A stretch of DNA of 64,000 bases, taken from the NCBI GenBank assembly GCA_021234155.1, contig JAJEKV010000045.1, forward strand, positions 7,611,105 to 7,675,104, given 5' to 3'. Position 1 is the stretch's first letter. Every line of letters begins with the position of its first letter. Source of the DNA: Isoetes taiwanensis (taxonomy: Eukaryota > Streptophyta > Lycopodiopsida > Isoetales > Isoetaceae). The position numbers and the translations under genes were made by a program. The notes under the pieces are model-generated. The model did not search any database, was not told the DNA's origin, and saw only the letters and a list, made by a program, of their open reading frames with translations. Positions 32,061 through 45,725 of this stretch are shown here, one piece after another.

Positions 32061-32204
32061 AAAAACCTCATCTCTTTAAAGGTTAATACATTTGTACACT
32101 CAAGAAAATACAGTATCGTTCACTTTTTATAGATTTACAGCACACATGTTCCTCGTTTTTTTTTGAACTCGTCTTCTTTCAGATTGTCTCACTGTGGCTA
32201 GGCC

Positions 32205-32595
32205 TCGATGGTGAAGAGCATCACAGCAGAAGAGAACTCGATAGTGAAAAGCATTCACAACAACTCAATGAAAAGGAAGCAATTGCCAAGACTACCAGTT
32301 AGCCATCACCTCAAACCCAAGAAAGAATATTCAAGTAAATCCAGAATAGAAAGAAACCTAGAAACGAGGAATCTTTACTTTTTAACTGTTACCCTTAATT
32401 CGACAACAATCTCAACCATCTACATTTGATAGAGGCAAGTTATCTACTGTCCAAATATCTTAGGCAAGTTATCTATTGTCCAAATTAAAGATATCAAAAC
32501 ATATCCCAAAACCTTATCCTTCATCCCTAAGGTTTGCCCTGCGGGCAACCTAAAAGGAACCATCTACTTGAATTCTCCACCATATGCACGAGTGT
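32205..32595. repeat. Dispersed repeat, copy B (partner at 26860-27260)
   Basis: It carries the same ordered blocks as copy A, including TTATCTACTGTCC, CCTTCATCCCTAAGG and GAATTCTCCACCATATGCA. It sits between the two halves of the 31.6/32.6-kb duplication, suggesting a composite unit repeated as a whole. Confidence 0.65.
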
Positions 32596-32644
32596 TTGGT
32601 CTGGATGTGAATAGGCTTGCATAGAAAAACAAAAAAGTGGAAGG

Positions 32645-33085
32645 CCGCTCCTCATGGGTGATACTTTGGAATTAGTAGTAGGTGTGAGTAAGCTTCTCAT
32701 AGGTGCTACTTTAGAATTGGTAGTAGATGGGAATACGCTCCTCATAGATTGATCACTGGATGTTGAGTAACATGGATATAAAGATATAGGTGTTAACTAA
32801 CATGAGTAAATCTCAGAAAATTGGCAAGAACATATGTGTGATGCATAAGCACGCAAATGTTCAAGTCGAGGCTGAAGAATTAGTGCCAACGAGAAAAGCC
32901 TAGTTAGATTTATAAAGCAACCTTGTTGATGTTAGTGTTGTGCCTAGGTTTTGGACGAAGTATTGCAGCACATGTCCATTGATTGGTAGTACATTTCTTG
33001 TTATATGACCTGACCCTAGGTAAAATATACTAGTGCAATGGCAATAATATGGGAACTGGCATATGACAGCAACAAACATGTATGC
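32645..33085. repeat. About 450-bp direct duplication, copy 2
   Basis: Partner of 31590-32060; the shared blocks are listed there. The match ends near AACAAACATGTA. Confidence 0.8.
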
Positions 33086-34547
33086 TGGCATGCCATCTGG
33101 GACCACAATTCGGTGTGGACCAATGGAGCTTGCGACCGGTGGTAGCCAGGAACGGGACGATCCCACCGAAATGTGGGACCACTACATGGAAAATGAGAGC
33201 ATTGTTGTTTTCGAATTTTGTTTTTTTGCTTGGCGAAGATTTGGCAATGGCATTCGTTAGCGACTATGGCTCAACGGCTATGGCGCTGGCCTGTTTGCAT
33301 CCCCTGGCATTGCTTTAACCTTCGATGTTTGACGAGAATGATATCCAGATCCTCTTTTCTTGAGGAAAAGCAAGGTACAATATTTCTTGTGCTTCCAAAG
33401 TAATGTTTGTTCTTTCTACGCTTTCAGATCTAATTTCTCTTGCATGCAGGTCGCAATGTGCAGAATATGGCTTTGGATAGAGATTAGCTCTTAGTTTTCG
33501 ACCATGAAGCTGCAATAAGGGCTTGGCATGTTCTGTTCCTGGTAGCTCTGTTTGCTCGATGGTGGTTCTATTTGCTCCAAACAAGCTGCAACAATGGCTA
33601 AGCTTGGCTGTGATGAGAGTTCCAGCTAATAAAAACCTTCACCTTCTGCCAGCCACCCATCTTGTCGTTATATCCTCTCTTCATGGCTAGTCCATTGGGT
33701 TAGCAATTAAGAGATCTTGTGTTCGTCTCTGGGTCCGTCATATGTCCTCATGGATGTCTGGGTCCGTCATATGTCCTCATGGATGCTGTCAATGTGGCAT
33801 GACGTAAAAATACTATCTATCTATCTTAGTCTTATCCTATCGCCAGACCATCTTCATTTCTTTTGTATCATGTGTTTTTTACCTTACTGAATCATCTATA
33901 CCCTCTATTTTTTTTACCCTATATTTTTGTTCTGTTTATATATTGTGAAGAAAAACGTCGTCTTTCTATCATTCGAGATCTTCTTTGTATATTGTGAAGG
34001 AAACGCCTTTTTATGTATATTGTGAAGGAAACGCCTTTTTATTATTCGGGTCGATCATGTTGTAGCACTTCTCTATGAAATATAGCATAAAATTTTACTT
34101 CTGGGTAAATAAAACTTTTGCTTTAACCAGTTACAACCTGTAAATTTTTATATGCACAGAATAGGCTTCCCACTTTCCATTCCAGATTGGAGGGACATGC
34201 CATGTGGCAGCCTGTGGTTAATTTTCAGACAAAAAAACAACGGCACCCACTTTCCATGTTGAAAAGAGAAAACTAAAAACCTCATCCCTTTAAAGATTAA
34301 TAAATTTGTATCGCTCACTATTTACAGCACACACTATTTGAACTCGGCTGCTTTCAGATTGCCTCACTGTGGCCAGGCCTCTGAACCCAAGAACGACGGG
34401 CCAGAATGCAAATGGCAGCCTTGTAATGGTTTTATGAAACCAATACTATTTACGTATCAAGATTCACCAAGCTTAAAATACAGAGACACCACAATTAGCC
34501 ACCTCTGATTCTGCTTACAGTATCCAAAAAGGAGCGGAAATGGCTCA
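33086..34547. other. No gene recognised; SINE-like segment and small repeats
   Basis: At 33683-33850 CATGGCTAGTCCATTGGGTT followed by TGTGTTCGTCTCTGG resembles tRNA A and B boxes of a SINE, with a doubled 31-bp unit (GGGTCCGTCATATG) inside. Around 33950-34040 a unit TATTGTGAAGGAAACGCC is repeated. 34260-34380 matches 32045-32190 (AAAACCTCATC, TTTCAGATTG). Downstream of the NTMC2T6 stop I see no clear polyadenylation signal. Confidence 0.4.
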
Positions 34548-37500
34548 TTACCTTGCTTGCAAGTTGTTTGATGAACTTTGAGGCATAGGAGAGAGATCCT
34601 CATCCGAGTCTCCTACGTGTTTATCTTTCTTTCTTAGATGCCCAAGTGTATGCTTCATAGCACCTTTTGCTAGTCCCTTGAAGGAGCTTCTCAGAGAATT
34701 GTCCCCTAAAGACTTTGTCTTGTTAGGAGATGGAGGCTGAGCAGGCACAGGCAAACCTAGAGGACTAGCTGGCTCCAAAAGATACTTCTCAGCACCATTA
34801 GTTGCCTCTTTTATGGGACTTTTCATGCCATCGTTGCATATAGCAGTTTCCTCTGGACAACAACTTATCTCTGATAACCCTTTGGGAGTAATAGGACTTG
34901 AGATATGAGGGGTGGCATCTCCAGGTGCCGCTTCAAGATTTGTTTTTTCAGACCCATACTCATCACTAACCATCATTAATTTAACTCCCTTATGTTCATC
35001 ATTATCAGGTAAGCTTTTTTTCAAATTCTGTGATTCGCCTTTGGCATTTGCATGTCTATGAAACCTAAGGCCCCGGCCCCAACCCCATCTTCGTTTACCA
35101 GTTTCTGCGCCTTTCTCATCACTATCAATTTCGACCTGAGGAGCAGTAGGAGATGGCCATTGCCCCTCGGCTCCTGATAAATCCTCAGCTATCTTATCTA
35201 TGCACCTGCTATGCCAGGTTCCTGAAACTCCTGTTCCTGGCCTCAATATTGAAAAAATTCCAGACTTGTCAATGACCTCAAATTCATCAAGCTCTGGACG
35301 CATTTCAAGTGGTGTTTCTTCACTCATTTCAAGATTATCATCTGATTCATCTTCAATAGATTGTGCAGTGCATCCAAATTCAGCATTTGTACCATTCTGT
35401 ATGCAGAAATAAAAGATAACTCTCAAATCTTAACTTAAACATAGATATATATCATATATAAAAACAAGTATACCTGGATTGGTAATACACAGGGATCCTT
35501 CATTTCTTTTAGTGTAATTGCAAAGTTGAGTCGACCTGTCTTCACGCCTTTCAGCGGCAAGGAAAATGGATGCCGATGACCATCCCGGTACTTTGCCAGG
35601 GGGACTTCACAAAAGCTGTGGATATAGCAACATCAAATAAAGTTCAAAAGAAAGCTCCCAAAAGACTTTAGGGATGGATAGACACTGGATAATAACAAAC
35701 CCAAGATAATCATCGAGAAAACGGTCTTTATCTCTGACTTTTAACACCAGCTGGTTGTCTTCTTCCCAACTCATTATTGGAATACGGAATTCCTCCATCC
35801 ACTTTGGATTAAGGGTTTTCTTCTTTATACTAGTCTTGACTTGAGCTTTATTGAGGGAGACCTTGACGAAAGGATCAGCTAGGCCTGTGAACCACAACTG
35901 CAAGGTGAGACAGCACATACAACCTACTTAGGGCTTCAGATAAATAGAATGTACCATTCAAATCGGCAGGTCTCAACTGGGTTGCATCCAGGATCTCAAG
36001 CACAAGGTGGCATACTGGAATGGAGGCAGCTAATTTGCATGAACAAAGATGGAAAACGCTGTTAGACCAGTAAACCTCGTGGAAACATGAGTGTACAGAA
36101 GATAAAAGAAGAGCTACATAAAGTTAGATCAAGCTGGAATATTTCCAACTAATTATGAATCAGCAAATGGGAAACTTCCAACCTTGGAGACAACCTACAG
36201 ACAATCTATGATGCTGTAAGCCATTTAAGGCTTCATAATTGAAAATGACACCGAATTTTCCTTTCTAAAAACCTTTATGGGAGAGCAAATATACCAAGAA
36301 TGATACTAGACACAATTTACTTGGTATTACATAGCCCCCATCCCCCTCCCTCCCCCCCAACATGTCACCTTTACATGCCCTGCCTATTACGCCACGAAAG
36401 ATATCATTGCCTTTTTAGTAGCAGCTCATGAAATTTTATGAGCAGAAATGCAATCTTCTTGATGAACTTGCTCAAAAATGAAGAAACATCCTCAAGGATA
36501 GAAATACTATCAAACCGAGAGGTCCAGGCAAGTAGAAAAAACTTCATTTTTCTCTCTTAATGAATCACAACAGAGTGATGATGTATTGGAGGATGGCTCA
36601 CCAAATAAAGGAAATGCCATAAAGGAATAAAATGTTCAGCACACTTTTTTCAGAAAGGAGGCCTGATAAGGAAATGTTCCTTGAGACTTTTGAGTAGAAT
36701 TCTCGAAATAATTTACATCGAATGAGAGGGACACTCACCCGTCTTTGCAGAATCAAGGGCAAATTGTAGTATGTAACTAGTTTCGTGAGATGATGGTCTC
36801 ACAAGACGCATTATTATTTCATTTCGTTTCAGCTCTCTCTCACAAGAACATGCCATTTTACGACACCCAGCTTACCAGAGGTAGGTTTGATATTGCTGCA
36901 CCGAATCTCATCATGTTTTTCAGCCTACCAGCAACCAGAGTTGCTAATTTTCTGTTGGATGTACTTCAATTGAGAGTGATAATAATAAGTGATAAGGAAA
37001 ATGGAGTGCAAGATAACGAACTACTTGCTAGCAAGTGCTTATCAGATCAGAAGATATGTACTTATAAAGATTTTGTATTTTCTTCATCCGTCTTAACGAC
37101 ATGATGGTCTCACAAGACATGATATCATTCCATTTCATTTCAGCTTCCTCCCTCCCCGCTTGTGTTTTCTAATCACGAAAGTTACGATGCTATGATGCAT
37201 CAGCCTCAAGATGCATGAGTCTAGGATGAGTCTATAGATGGATAATATAGAGGTATAGATTAACATGATGCTGCAGTTAGCAAGATACATGTAGTTCGCC
37301 ACAAAGTTCTTATTTTAAACAAGAGTGCATCTAAGATCTTTCCTCGACTTTCACCTAGGTTAGTCTTACGATTCTTATGTGGTTATCATTCAAACAGTTT
37401 TAACTACATTTCTTGGGAATTTCACTCTATCCTTCTGTCAGATGCTTACCATCCTTGTCTGTATTATCTGCTAAGAACGTTCCAAATAAATCTGCAATTC

Positions 37501-39615
37501 TCTCAATACTGATAACAAGGACGTTTGGCTGTAATGTGATAATTAGATAACATCATATGTTAGATGCTACAAAAAGACTCATATGCATCCAGAAAAAGAA
37601 TCTATTACCGTAACAACTGATTGTTCCATTGCATCCCTAAGCATTGTATCCTGTAATCATTGAGGCATTATGAGTTTAATCAAATAATCAACGGTAACTG
37701 ATATGACATACCAGCCAGTTTGCAATTCCTGGAAAGTCTGACACATCAACACCATGAGTGAAAAGTGGTTTTGCTGTGATCTGAAGATAGGGTGTGCTCT
37801 CAAAACTCAATCGTATCCGACTGATAAAGGGCCAAGCATTTAAGAACTTAATGCCGATTCTGATCTGGGTACCATTGTAATAGTTAACAAATAATGGGTA
37901 AGCGTAACAGATTCTTGAAATCAGAACTAGAAACTTCTTCCAGCCAATTACCTTGCCTTCAACATGTAAGTTTGAGATGTGGAGATTTGTCCAAAGTCCA
38001 CCCAAGCGGCGCCTTAACTGAACTGCAATTACAGCACTCATATCGTCTGCAGCAACGAACTCCATATATGCTTCTAGCACCTTCAGAAGTAAACTAATAC
38101 CATTTTAGGTTCCATACAAGATTGATATACTAGAAATGGACCATGGGACTTGCAAAGAAATATACCACGTGGTCATCAGAAAGAGCTTGACTGATGATCC
38201 GAATTCCTGTAAACATTGGTGGTGTTCTTCCCAAACTGATGCTGCGCAGTTCAGCTGTTTTCTATAATTACATTGATACATGCATGAGGAACACATGATC
38301 GTTGACTTTATAGTCATGAAGTACAAGAATGAACTGGTAGCTCCTATCCAAGGGAATAGAAAATACCGCTGTCCATGGCTTATATTTGGCCAGAAAGAAA
38401 GGACATAATTGAGCCAAAAACTGATTGGACACAAAGTTTCCTAGCCAAACAGGCCATGCCTTCTCCAATGTATCATTCAGCCAGTTCACCGACTCTATGT
38501 CGGACATTAACTGCAACACGCTGTAAGTAAAGACTTGAAATCTGAAAATTGCAGGACAAGACAAGCAATTATCAGGATCTTACCTGTTTTTGGCTTGCAG
38601 ATTTCTTTTCAAAGTGACGAATCCGTCTATGCATTTTTGCAATATTCCTCTTCTCTACCTGGTTATTTCCTTCAAAGTCATAAAACATTTCTCCAATTTA
38701 CTCCAGAAAATCACTATCAAATTCTAGTTGTTACCATATAAATTCCTAGCTTACATGACTGGAAATGATCATCCGAATTTTGAACAAGCCAGCCAGCAGA
38801 GGTTGATAGGACATGAGCCACATATGGAATAATGGCAAATGTAGATTATTAACTTCTACTGGGAAGATGATGTTATGTGTTTCAGGTTATACTAAATATC
38901 ATAAGCAATGACATCACGGACTCAGTAACACTAGATGCATCTATTCCTAAATATTATATATAAAAACGACATAGGGTGTACGCACATTGTAAAGATATAT
39001 ACAGCATGCAAAGTAGAACAGAGGATAGTTGATGCCCAACGCAGCAGCTAACCACAGCAACAGGAAAACAAGAACCAAGTGATAAAGCAAAGGCCATTGT
39101 AGCAGCTCGCTAATCCAATTTTCCAATGATTTTTGGGGCACTGATGCCTGTCTTGACTCTTCAGTTTGCCTACTCGTACTAGTTTCACGCTCAAACCTGG
39201 TTTTCATCTCAATTTGCTCCGTGCCACTTGCTTCATCCATTGTATTCCCTAATAAAGCAATTCTTTCATAATGCTCAACAGACCTTTCCTGAGAAATCTT
39301 GCCCCGAGTCTCAAGTTCTTCACTCTCTGGATCATCTGATGGCGAATCAGACACATGGGTTTGTACTAAAGATTCATCTTTCTGCATCATTGATCCAATG
39401 GGTTCCGATATTATGGGAGCGTAAGCTGATTTTGGCGTTTGGAGAGCCGTTTCGGAGGATTCTGGTACTATTCCTGATGATTCCGAAACTGCTGAAGGCA
39501 AATTTGGCGTTGATTTAAAGGATTGCGATGCCATCCTGGGCGTTTCCGGCAATGGGAGGTCCATCGAAGCATCTGCTCGCCGTAGGCAAGAATGGGAATG
39601 GAGTAGGCTATACAC
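34548..39615 (-). CDS. NTMC2T6-like SMP and C2 domain membrane protein
   Basis: Eleven exons join in frame, given from the 5' end: 39615-38986, 38510-38367, 38261-38166, 38080-37952, 37864-37712, 37650-37609, 37528-37450, 36014-35955, 35884-35701, 35615-35474 and 35396-34548, coding for 835 residues. All introns have GT-AG ends. Residues 176-210 are a hydrophobic membrane hairpin. About 215-420 form the SMP lipid-transfer domain (WLNDTLEKAWPVWLGNFV, FVAADDMSAVIAVQLRRRLG, HVEGK then IRIGIKFL, FTHGVDVSDFPGIANWL). About 426-540 form a C2 domain (LRPADLNG, LADPFVKV, LNPKWMEEF, VRDKDRFLDDYLG) whose Asp residues could bind calcium. The C-terminal 280 residues are serine-rich and disordered. The architecture is that of plant NTMC2 type 6 proteins (Arabidopsis At1g53590 group), relatives of synaptotagmins and tricalbins that tether ER to other membranes. 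The second in-frame ATG (39564) is an alternative start. It appears intact. Confidence 0.92.
36785..37160. repeat. Direct repeat inside NTMC2T6 intron 7
   Basis: 36789-36846 and 37099-37155 share TGATGGTCTCACAAGAC and CATTTCATTTCAGCT about 310 bp apart, in the 1.4-kb intron between exons 7 and 8. They may flank an insertion. The open frame between them (36790-37104) shows no recognisable motif. Confidence 0.6.
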
Positions 39616-40595
39616 GTTTATTTTAAGTCAATTGTTTTTTAATACATGGTGTTAGAACGTGGCATCTTTCTGCATAATAGTATCCCACCTACCATAATCT
39701 CTTTGGATAAGTGGGGATTTATCATGATTGTCGGTGAATGTAATCTACCCAAGCAGTGTTGGGCAAAGTTTTTAAACCCAATCGGAAATTTTCCTACTCT
39801 TTTATCAATTAGCCGGATATTTTCAGTTCCCAATCGGAAATTTGCATTACTCTTATACAAATATGCATAAAAATCTACCGGAATTTTTCCTGCAATGCAC
39901 TAACTCAACTGGAATTTCTTAGTTTCAACCGGAACAAACCCTCTCTACCCCGGAATTTGCCCAACAGTGTACCCAAGACAAGTTCTTATCTTCTCTTCAT
40001 CTACATATGCCTGAAATTTCTAGGTCAAATTCCAACTACAATTCTTCCTCCTTTCGATTTGTCGTTTCTATATGCCATTTGGTCTCGTGGACGATAAAAG
40101 CCAATTCAATTTTATTAAGTTTCATATAGCTTGAACTTGTAACAGCGCTAATCTCATATGTGGCGTTGGCTCTTCCTCCAAAATATTAAACTATGGTGAA
40201 TCCTATTTCACATGCCATGTTCGAGATTCCTTTGCCATGTCGTGGCATGAGTTTGAAAGGCCACATATGGTACATGCTTCAACAATTGTACAAAGTCCAT
40301 ACCTATACCAATACCTTGAGAAAAATAGATAGCATCACATTCAATTACATTACTATTTCCCACTTAGGCATCGATTGGAATGATGAGGAGCATGAGCAAG
40401 GCTACTGGCAATGTTGTCATGTGCAAGCTACATAATGTCTATTAATTAGAGTTCTATACGAAACAACTCTAGACTAAACAATTTTGTGTTTCAAGTAAAA
40501 TGGTATACGACAAAGAAGGTATTCGGGCATGAAGGGCCCCCTTTGGCTTACATGGATTTAAGGGTGTTAGGATGTCATTATCGCAATTAAAGTAC
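39616..40595. other. Upstream region of the NTMC2T6-like gene, no other gene recognised
   Basis: This should contain the promoter and 5' UTR of the minus-strand gene. I see no decisive TATA box. A repeated TCGGAAATTTTCC-like motif occurs near 39781-39845. An 80-codon plus-strand frame at 40193-40435 is not recognisable. Confidence 0.4.
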
Positions 40596-40599
40596 CTTT

Positions 40600-41175
40600 G
40601 AAATTTTGGATCGACTATGTGAGAAAGGGCGTTTGCATGATGCAGTTGAGACTATAGAGCTGATGAACCAACAATGAACTTCTATCAACAGAAACCATGT
40701 ATGTCTTCTTTGGCAGGAGTGTGAGAAGCAGAAGGACTTGGAATGCTGGAAAATAGTACACTTCCACATAGTTCATAACAAGGTAGACTTCCCCATTGCC
40801 TTGGTTGATCATCTAATTTAGTTATATACTCATCATGGAATCTTATTTGAAGCCAATCAACCATTTGACATAATTTTAAAACCAAGTGCCTATACTTGGA
40901 ATTTATTTCTTTGAGCAAATGCCAAGCTAGGAACGCATGAGACTGTACTTGATTTGTAGAATAAAATGCAAATTCAAGGTGGAAAATGTAATGATTACGT
41001 CTATATTACCGTTCTCAAGTCGTGCTCAATGTTAGCCGCTCTTGACAAGGAATGTATATCCATCAGCAAGTTATAACTAGTGGGATGGAGTCACATACCA
41101 TAGTTGTGAACATTTCAATATGTATGCATGCCAAATGTGGTAATATGGAGAACCAGAAAAAGCGTCCAGCGTTGA
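40600..41175 (+). pseudogene. PPR pseudogene
   Basis: Several plus-strand frames together follow the PPR pattern: LCEKGRLHDAVETIELMNQQ, ECEKQKDLECWKIVHFHIVH, KPSAYTWNLFL, VYITVLKSCSMLAALDKE, and VITSGMESHTIVV followed by CMHAKCGNMEN. Stops and frameshifts occur within nearly every repeat. It is unrelated in position to the 18.9-kb PPR gene and could be an old duplicate. It lies about 770 bp from the inverted-repeat transposon. Confidence 0.75.
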
Positions 41176-41942
41176 TGTCGGGCATAAGTTAAAAAGTAAT
41201 AAAAATGGTGGACTTAACTTTACAACAACTAAAGGGTAGAAAATTGTATAAGTTGGGAAATCTAGCACTATAAATTTCTAGGAGCAATTGCAATGGTGCT
41301 AACGAACTAATATATTTGTGAGTGAATATTTATGTCTTGTTGGTGGTGGCATGCATAATTCCTATTATGTGATGTTCTAGCCAAACAAAAGTTTATTCTA
41401 ATGTATTCTAGCAAACGTGTGGTCGATGTTGCCCACGGGCCAGATTTGCAAGGGAAATAGAAAGATGTATTTTGTTACTATTGACTGCTCGGACTATAGA
41501 CATTTGTGATAGTGTTTATAAAGTACGTAGTGCAAATCTTATGTGAGATGTCTTTTGCTGTACCTACAAGTACTTATGGTATTCCTATTAATGATAAAGA
41601 TTTTAGAAAAAGGAAGTGGGCTAGAGAATTTACTATCCTATGCGAATTTAAGAACTTCAGAGGACTTCAACATTGTGAGTGAAATCCCTAGAGGCGATGG
41701 CCTAGAGAGTTGGTTTCATCAATTCAAATTGGAAAACAGGAAAATAATGTTCTAAAGCTATGGGAAGGACATGACGGTGCTACAATGAATGATGCATTGT
41801 GAAATTGAGAAGTCTGCTACTAGGGTCTGCCATATGTACATTATATTTTCTTCATTAAGTTTACTTGTTCATGTTTGGCACTTAGTTCTCGTTCTTATAC
41901 ATATTACATGTATCTTATAAAACAAAATCTTTTTCACATCAA
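41176..41942. other. No gene recognised
   Basis: Short frames only, such as 41543-41755, without identifiable motifs. Confidence 0.4.
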
Positions 41943-42534
41943 TATGTAGCAAAATAACAGGGGGTTCAGGGGGATTTGATATCGATGTAAAAATAACAAT
42001 TCCTGAAACTATAGACCATACATTCCTAAAACAATCGAATAAGTTGTTATAAAAAAAAAACATAGATTCGAGATAAAAAATAATCGCATTAGCTCGCTGG
42101 GTATATTGGTTAAAGTAGTCTTAGTCAGAACATTGAATTATTTTGGTAGAGGTTCGAGCTCTCGTATTTTATATTCTAAAATCTTAGGCAAAGTCGTATA
42201 GAGGGTCGATATTCTCTCAAAACCTTAGGTGAAATCGTATTTCATATATCAAAATCATAGGCGCCTCCAATCATAAATGACTATAAGCGAAACGAGTGGT
42301 GCCCAGAGGCCCCAACATATGATCTGGGTCATAGGATCGACAAATCTGACGATTGTGGTAGTCCAGGATGCACCTCGTTTAGAAAGACAAGAAAAGATGT
42401 ATTTGGAGAAAGGCAATATGGATCGACCATGAGGCTTGAGCAATGATGATGTAATCATTGTCCTTGGTGGTTGGATTTTCGAATCAGTAGTAATTCAACA
42501 GAGGAGAAGAATGAATGGCATAATTATCAAAAGG

Positions 42535-43983
42535 TAAGAGTAATTCTTCCTCACTCGATTTATTTTCCATTTACAGCTCCCAGTTCTACTCCTGTCCTTA
42601 TCAAAAAATGGATCAGAGCATGGAATCTGGTTAGAGGGGTGTTTGATTGGAAGGAAGGTCTATCCATGGACCAGTCCATCTTTTGGAATCCGGCCATTCT
42701 TACTAACAATCATGCTCTTTGTTTAGCTTGTCATTTCCCAGATCAGGCCAAGCTATGGGGTTCCAAAGGAGTGATTCTGATCAGGGATATGTACAGTGAG
42801 GAAGGGATCATCCCTTTCAGGGAGTCTGCCCTGGCTACAGAAGGGGAGGCGTGCGAGAATCTCTACAATAACATTTGCACTACCTTACTCCATGGACTCT
42901 GGACCAATAGCGGGGACAACTGGAACTACCATGGAAAGACAATGTTATCAGTCAAAATGGCCTACAGATTTCTCACTAGGGATCTCTCTATGACTATTCA
43001 TGATAAATGGCAAATTGGTGCAGATAGGTGTGCGAGAAATCTCAAATTCATGTGGTCTAGCCCGATCTATCCCAAAATTAAGTCCTTCATGTGGCAATTG
43101 TGGCACAAGGCCTTGGCGACAAACAGTAAGAGATACAGAATGCAAATGGCTGATTCGGATGTTTGCCCGAGGTGTCTGGGACAAAAAGAGGATGAAGACC
43201 ACCTTTTTAGGGAGTGTTTGTGGTCAGAATGGGTGCTGGAATTAGCATCCAATTTTCTTGGCTATAACATTACGACCACTAACTCTCTGGATTTCTTTTT
43301 ACCTGACAATCCTAATGACTGGAGAGTCTATATTTTGCTATGGAGGATCTGGAAAGGGCGTAACTCGCTCATTTTCAACCAAAGAGATTATTCATCCAGA
43401 AGCGGTCATCAAGCAGATCATATATGACATCAACTGGATTTATGATGCCACTTAATTTATTCTTACAGCTCTTTGTTCGATTTCAGGAATTATCTATGTA
43501 CTGGTGCGAAAGATCAAATGGAGAAGGACCGACCCTTTCACCAACATGGAGTGGCTTAAGGTCTTCGGACCTCCAAATTTGTTCGGGCATGAAGAACCAT
43601 GCTTATGTAACTGCTGCTGCGACCAAAACTATGATGTCAGAAGAATCCTATTGTGTGAGGCTAAGGATAATACAGGAAGATTCAATATGGCCAAGGCGGG
43701 ATCCTGCCTATGCAGATATTGCGTTCTTACCATTATGGTCAAGGGGAGGGGTCGGAAAATCAGCAATTTCCATCTCAGATCCCCATTCTAGCAAACTAAA
43801 GCAGGCCCTCTTTGATAGTTTCAGTAACTTTCAGGGGAAAATCATATTCCAGGACTTAACTGTTTTTATCTTTAAAACTCTACTCCTTTTTATGTGACAT
43901 GGGTTATACTTCCATGTAAAAAGTAAAATTTTGTAACCTTTTATACTTATAAATATACATATCGGCCTTCAATCAAAAAAAAA
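42535..43983 (+). mobile_element. 5'-truncated L1-type LINE with zf-RVT domain
   Basis: A 13-bp duplication AATTATCAAAAGG flanks it at 42522-42534 and 43984-43996, and the 3' end is an A run at about 43974-43983: the classic product of target-primed reverse transcription. The open frame to 43427 encodes the post-RT part of plant L1 ORF2: KNLKFMW-type segment, KIKSFMWQLWHKALAT, CPRCLGQKEDEDHLFRECLW (a zinc-binding zf-RVT motif) and VYILLWRIWKGRNSLIFNQR. A remnant in other frames follows to about 43890. The endonuclease and RT catalytic core are absent because of the 5' truncation. Confidence 0.9.
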
Positions 43984-45186
43984 AATTATCAAAAGGAATT
44001 TTTGAAAACAGGTGCTTCTATCCCTTTAGCAAAAAGGTTAAGTGTGCAGGATACGAAAAATGATTAAAGAAAAAAGAAGAAAAACGAAGCACAAGGTTAT
44101 TGATATATCAGATTGGGCATATGAAGCATACCACGACCCTTTGAAATTATTTGCAATGTTGCAATTGAAATTCATTGTCCTAATGTTTGTCATATATCAG
44201 AAGATTTGAATCGTAAAATAGAACGCAATTCTGTTAAGCAACTAAGGGGGTTTTTAGGCCGCATGCAAGGCTGTTGGCCAGGTATATGCAAGCTAGAAAA
44301 GCAATGGATTGAGGATCTGACAAAGGGGCAACAGATACAACAAATGGAGTAAGGACTAAGCAATAGAGATTGAAGATACAAAGGATCTAATATGGGATGG
44401 CATATTCACCCCTTATTCCTTAATCTACACCGTACGTAAAGTTCCTCGTTTGTGGGGTATGCAAGTACAAAATTTGCTATACTGTATAACAAGAATCGCA
44501 AAATACTATAAGATTTCAAGCGAAATACTATATGACGTTGATTTCGTACGTGCAAAATACAATTATGAGGGCTCTCGCTGCCCTACGTCACCCCCTGTGT
44601 GAATATGCACCCAAACCAAAGGGGGTTTGAGGGGGATTTTAATTTAAATGTGTTGGACCCAATGGTTGTGTTAATTAATGTCAATGGTAGTTATGTGTTG
44701 GTTGTTAATGTCAATGGTTGTTATGTGTTGGGGGATTTAATGGTTGAATGTTAATTGGATAAAAATTTTAGAATTCAAACCAGAAAAAAGAAAAAAAACT
44801 AGAATTCATTTGAGGCTTTCATCACCTGTAGCTTTTGAATTTCATCACAATAAAACAAATAGAACATAAGTAAAACTTACCATAAAGATAGAGCGATTAA
44901 TCCCATTATTCTGAAAGTCATAAAGTTTGCAACACCCATACACAAACATTTTTCAACTGGAATTTAAGAGCAGCCTTTGGCCTCCATGGATTCTTGTGGT
45001 GAGAAACCAAAGTGGGAAACTTTTATGCTTGTTAGCACAAGGATCTAGAAGCCTTGGAATTTGCTTAATAACTGCCTCAAAATCTAAAAATGCATGGTAA
45101 TTTTTTGCAAGCTTCAGGAATGAGCCATAAAACAATATCCAATAAGCGCAATCTGTATTAATCAACTGATAGGATGTGAAAGCCTA

Positions 45187-45725
45187 CCAAACCCGGCCGA
45201 AAAAATGATGTTTTAGCATAGATAACTTAACCAAACATATCCACATCATACACTATCAAAAGATCTCGGAGATAGCTTTCCAAGGCAATAAAATCATCTA
45301 AAAGCAGGCTCTGGATCAAAAGTTATGATACGAAATGTGTTGCGTGGGGAAAACCGCACTACATGTGCCCTTCAAGCCCTTCATGTGCCCAACCTGGCCG
45401 AAAAATTGCTGTTTTAGCATAGATAACTTAATCAAACATATCCATATCATACACTATCAAAAAAGATCTCGGAAAGAGCTTTCCAACATAATAAAATCAT
45501 CTCAAAACAGCTCTACGGATCAAAAGTTATGATAAGAAATGTGTTGCGGAAAGCGCACTACATGCGCCCTTCAAGCCCTTCATGCGCCCTTCAAGCCCGT
45601 CATGTGCCCATTATGCACCACACACACAAAAAGAGGGCTTTTGTTGTGAGCCATTGGTTGTTGACCATTATGCACCACACACACAAAAAAATGGCTTTTG
45701 TTGTGAGCCATTGGTTGTTGACCAT
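45187..45725. repeat. Tandem repeats within the inverted-repeat element
   Basis: A roughly 203-bp unit (GGCCGAAAAA, TTAGCATAGATAACTTAA, CATACACTATCAAAA, ATCAAAAGTTATGATA) occurs at about 45187-45388 and 45389-45575. A 57-bp unit (TTATGCACCACACACACAAA and following) is doubled at about 45611-45725. Confidence 0.85.

Noticed and set aside
33250-33310. tRNA gene candidate (GGCTCAACGGCTATGGCGC)
   Set aside because: No cloverleaf could be drawn and no proper B box follows.
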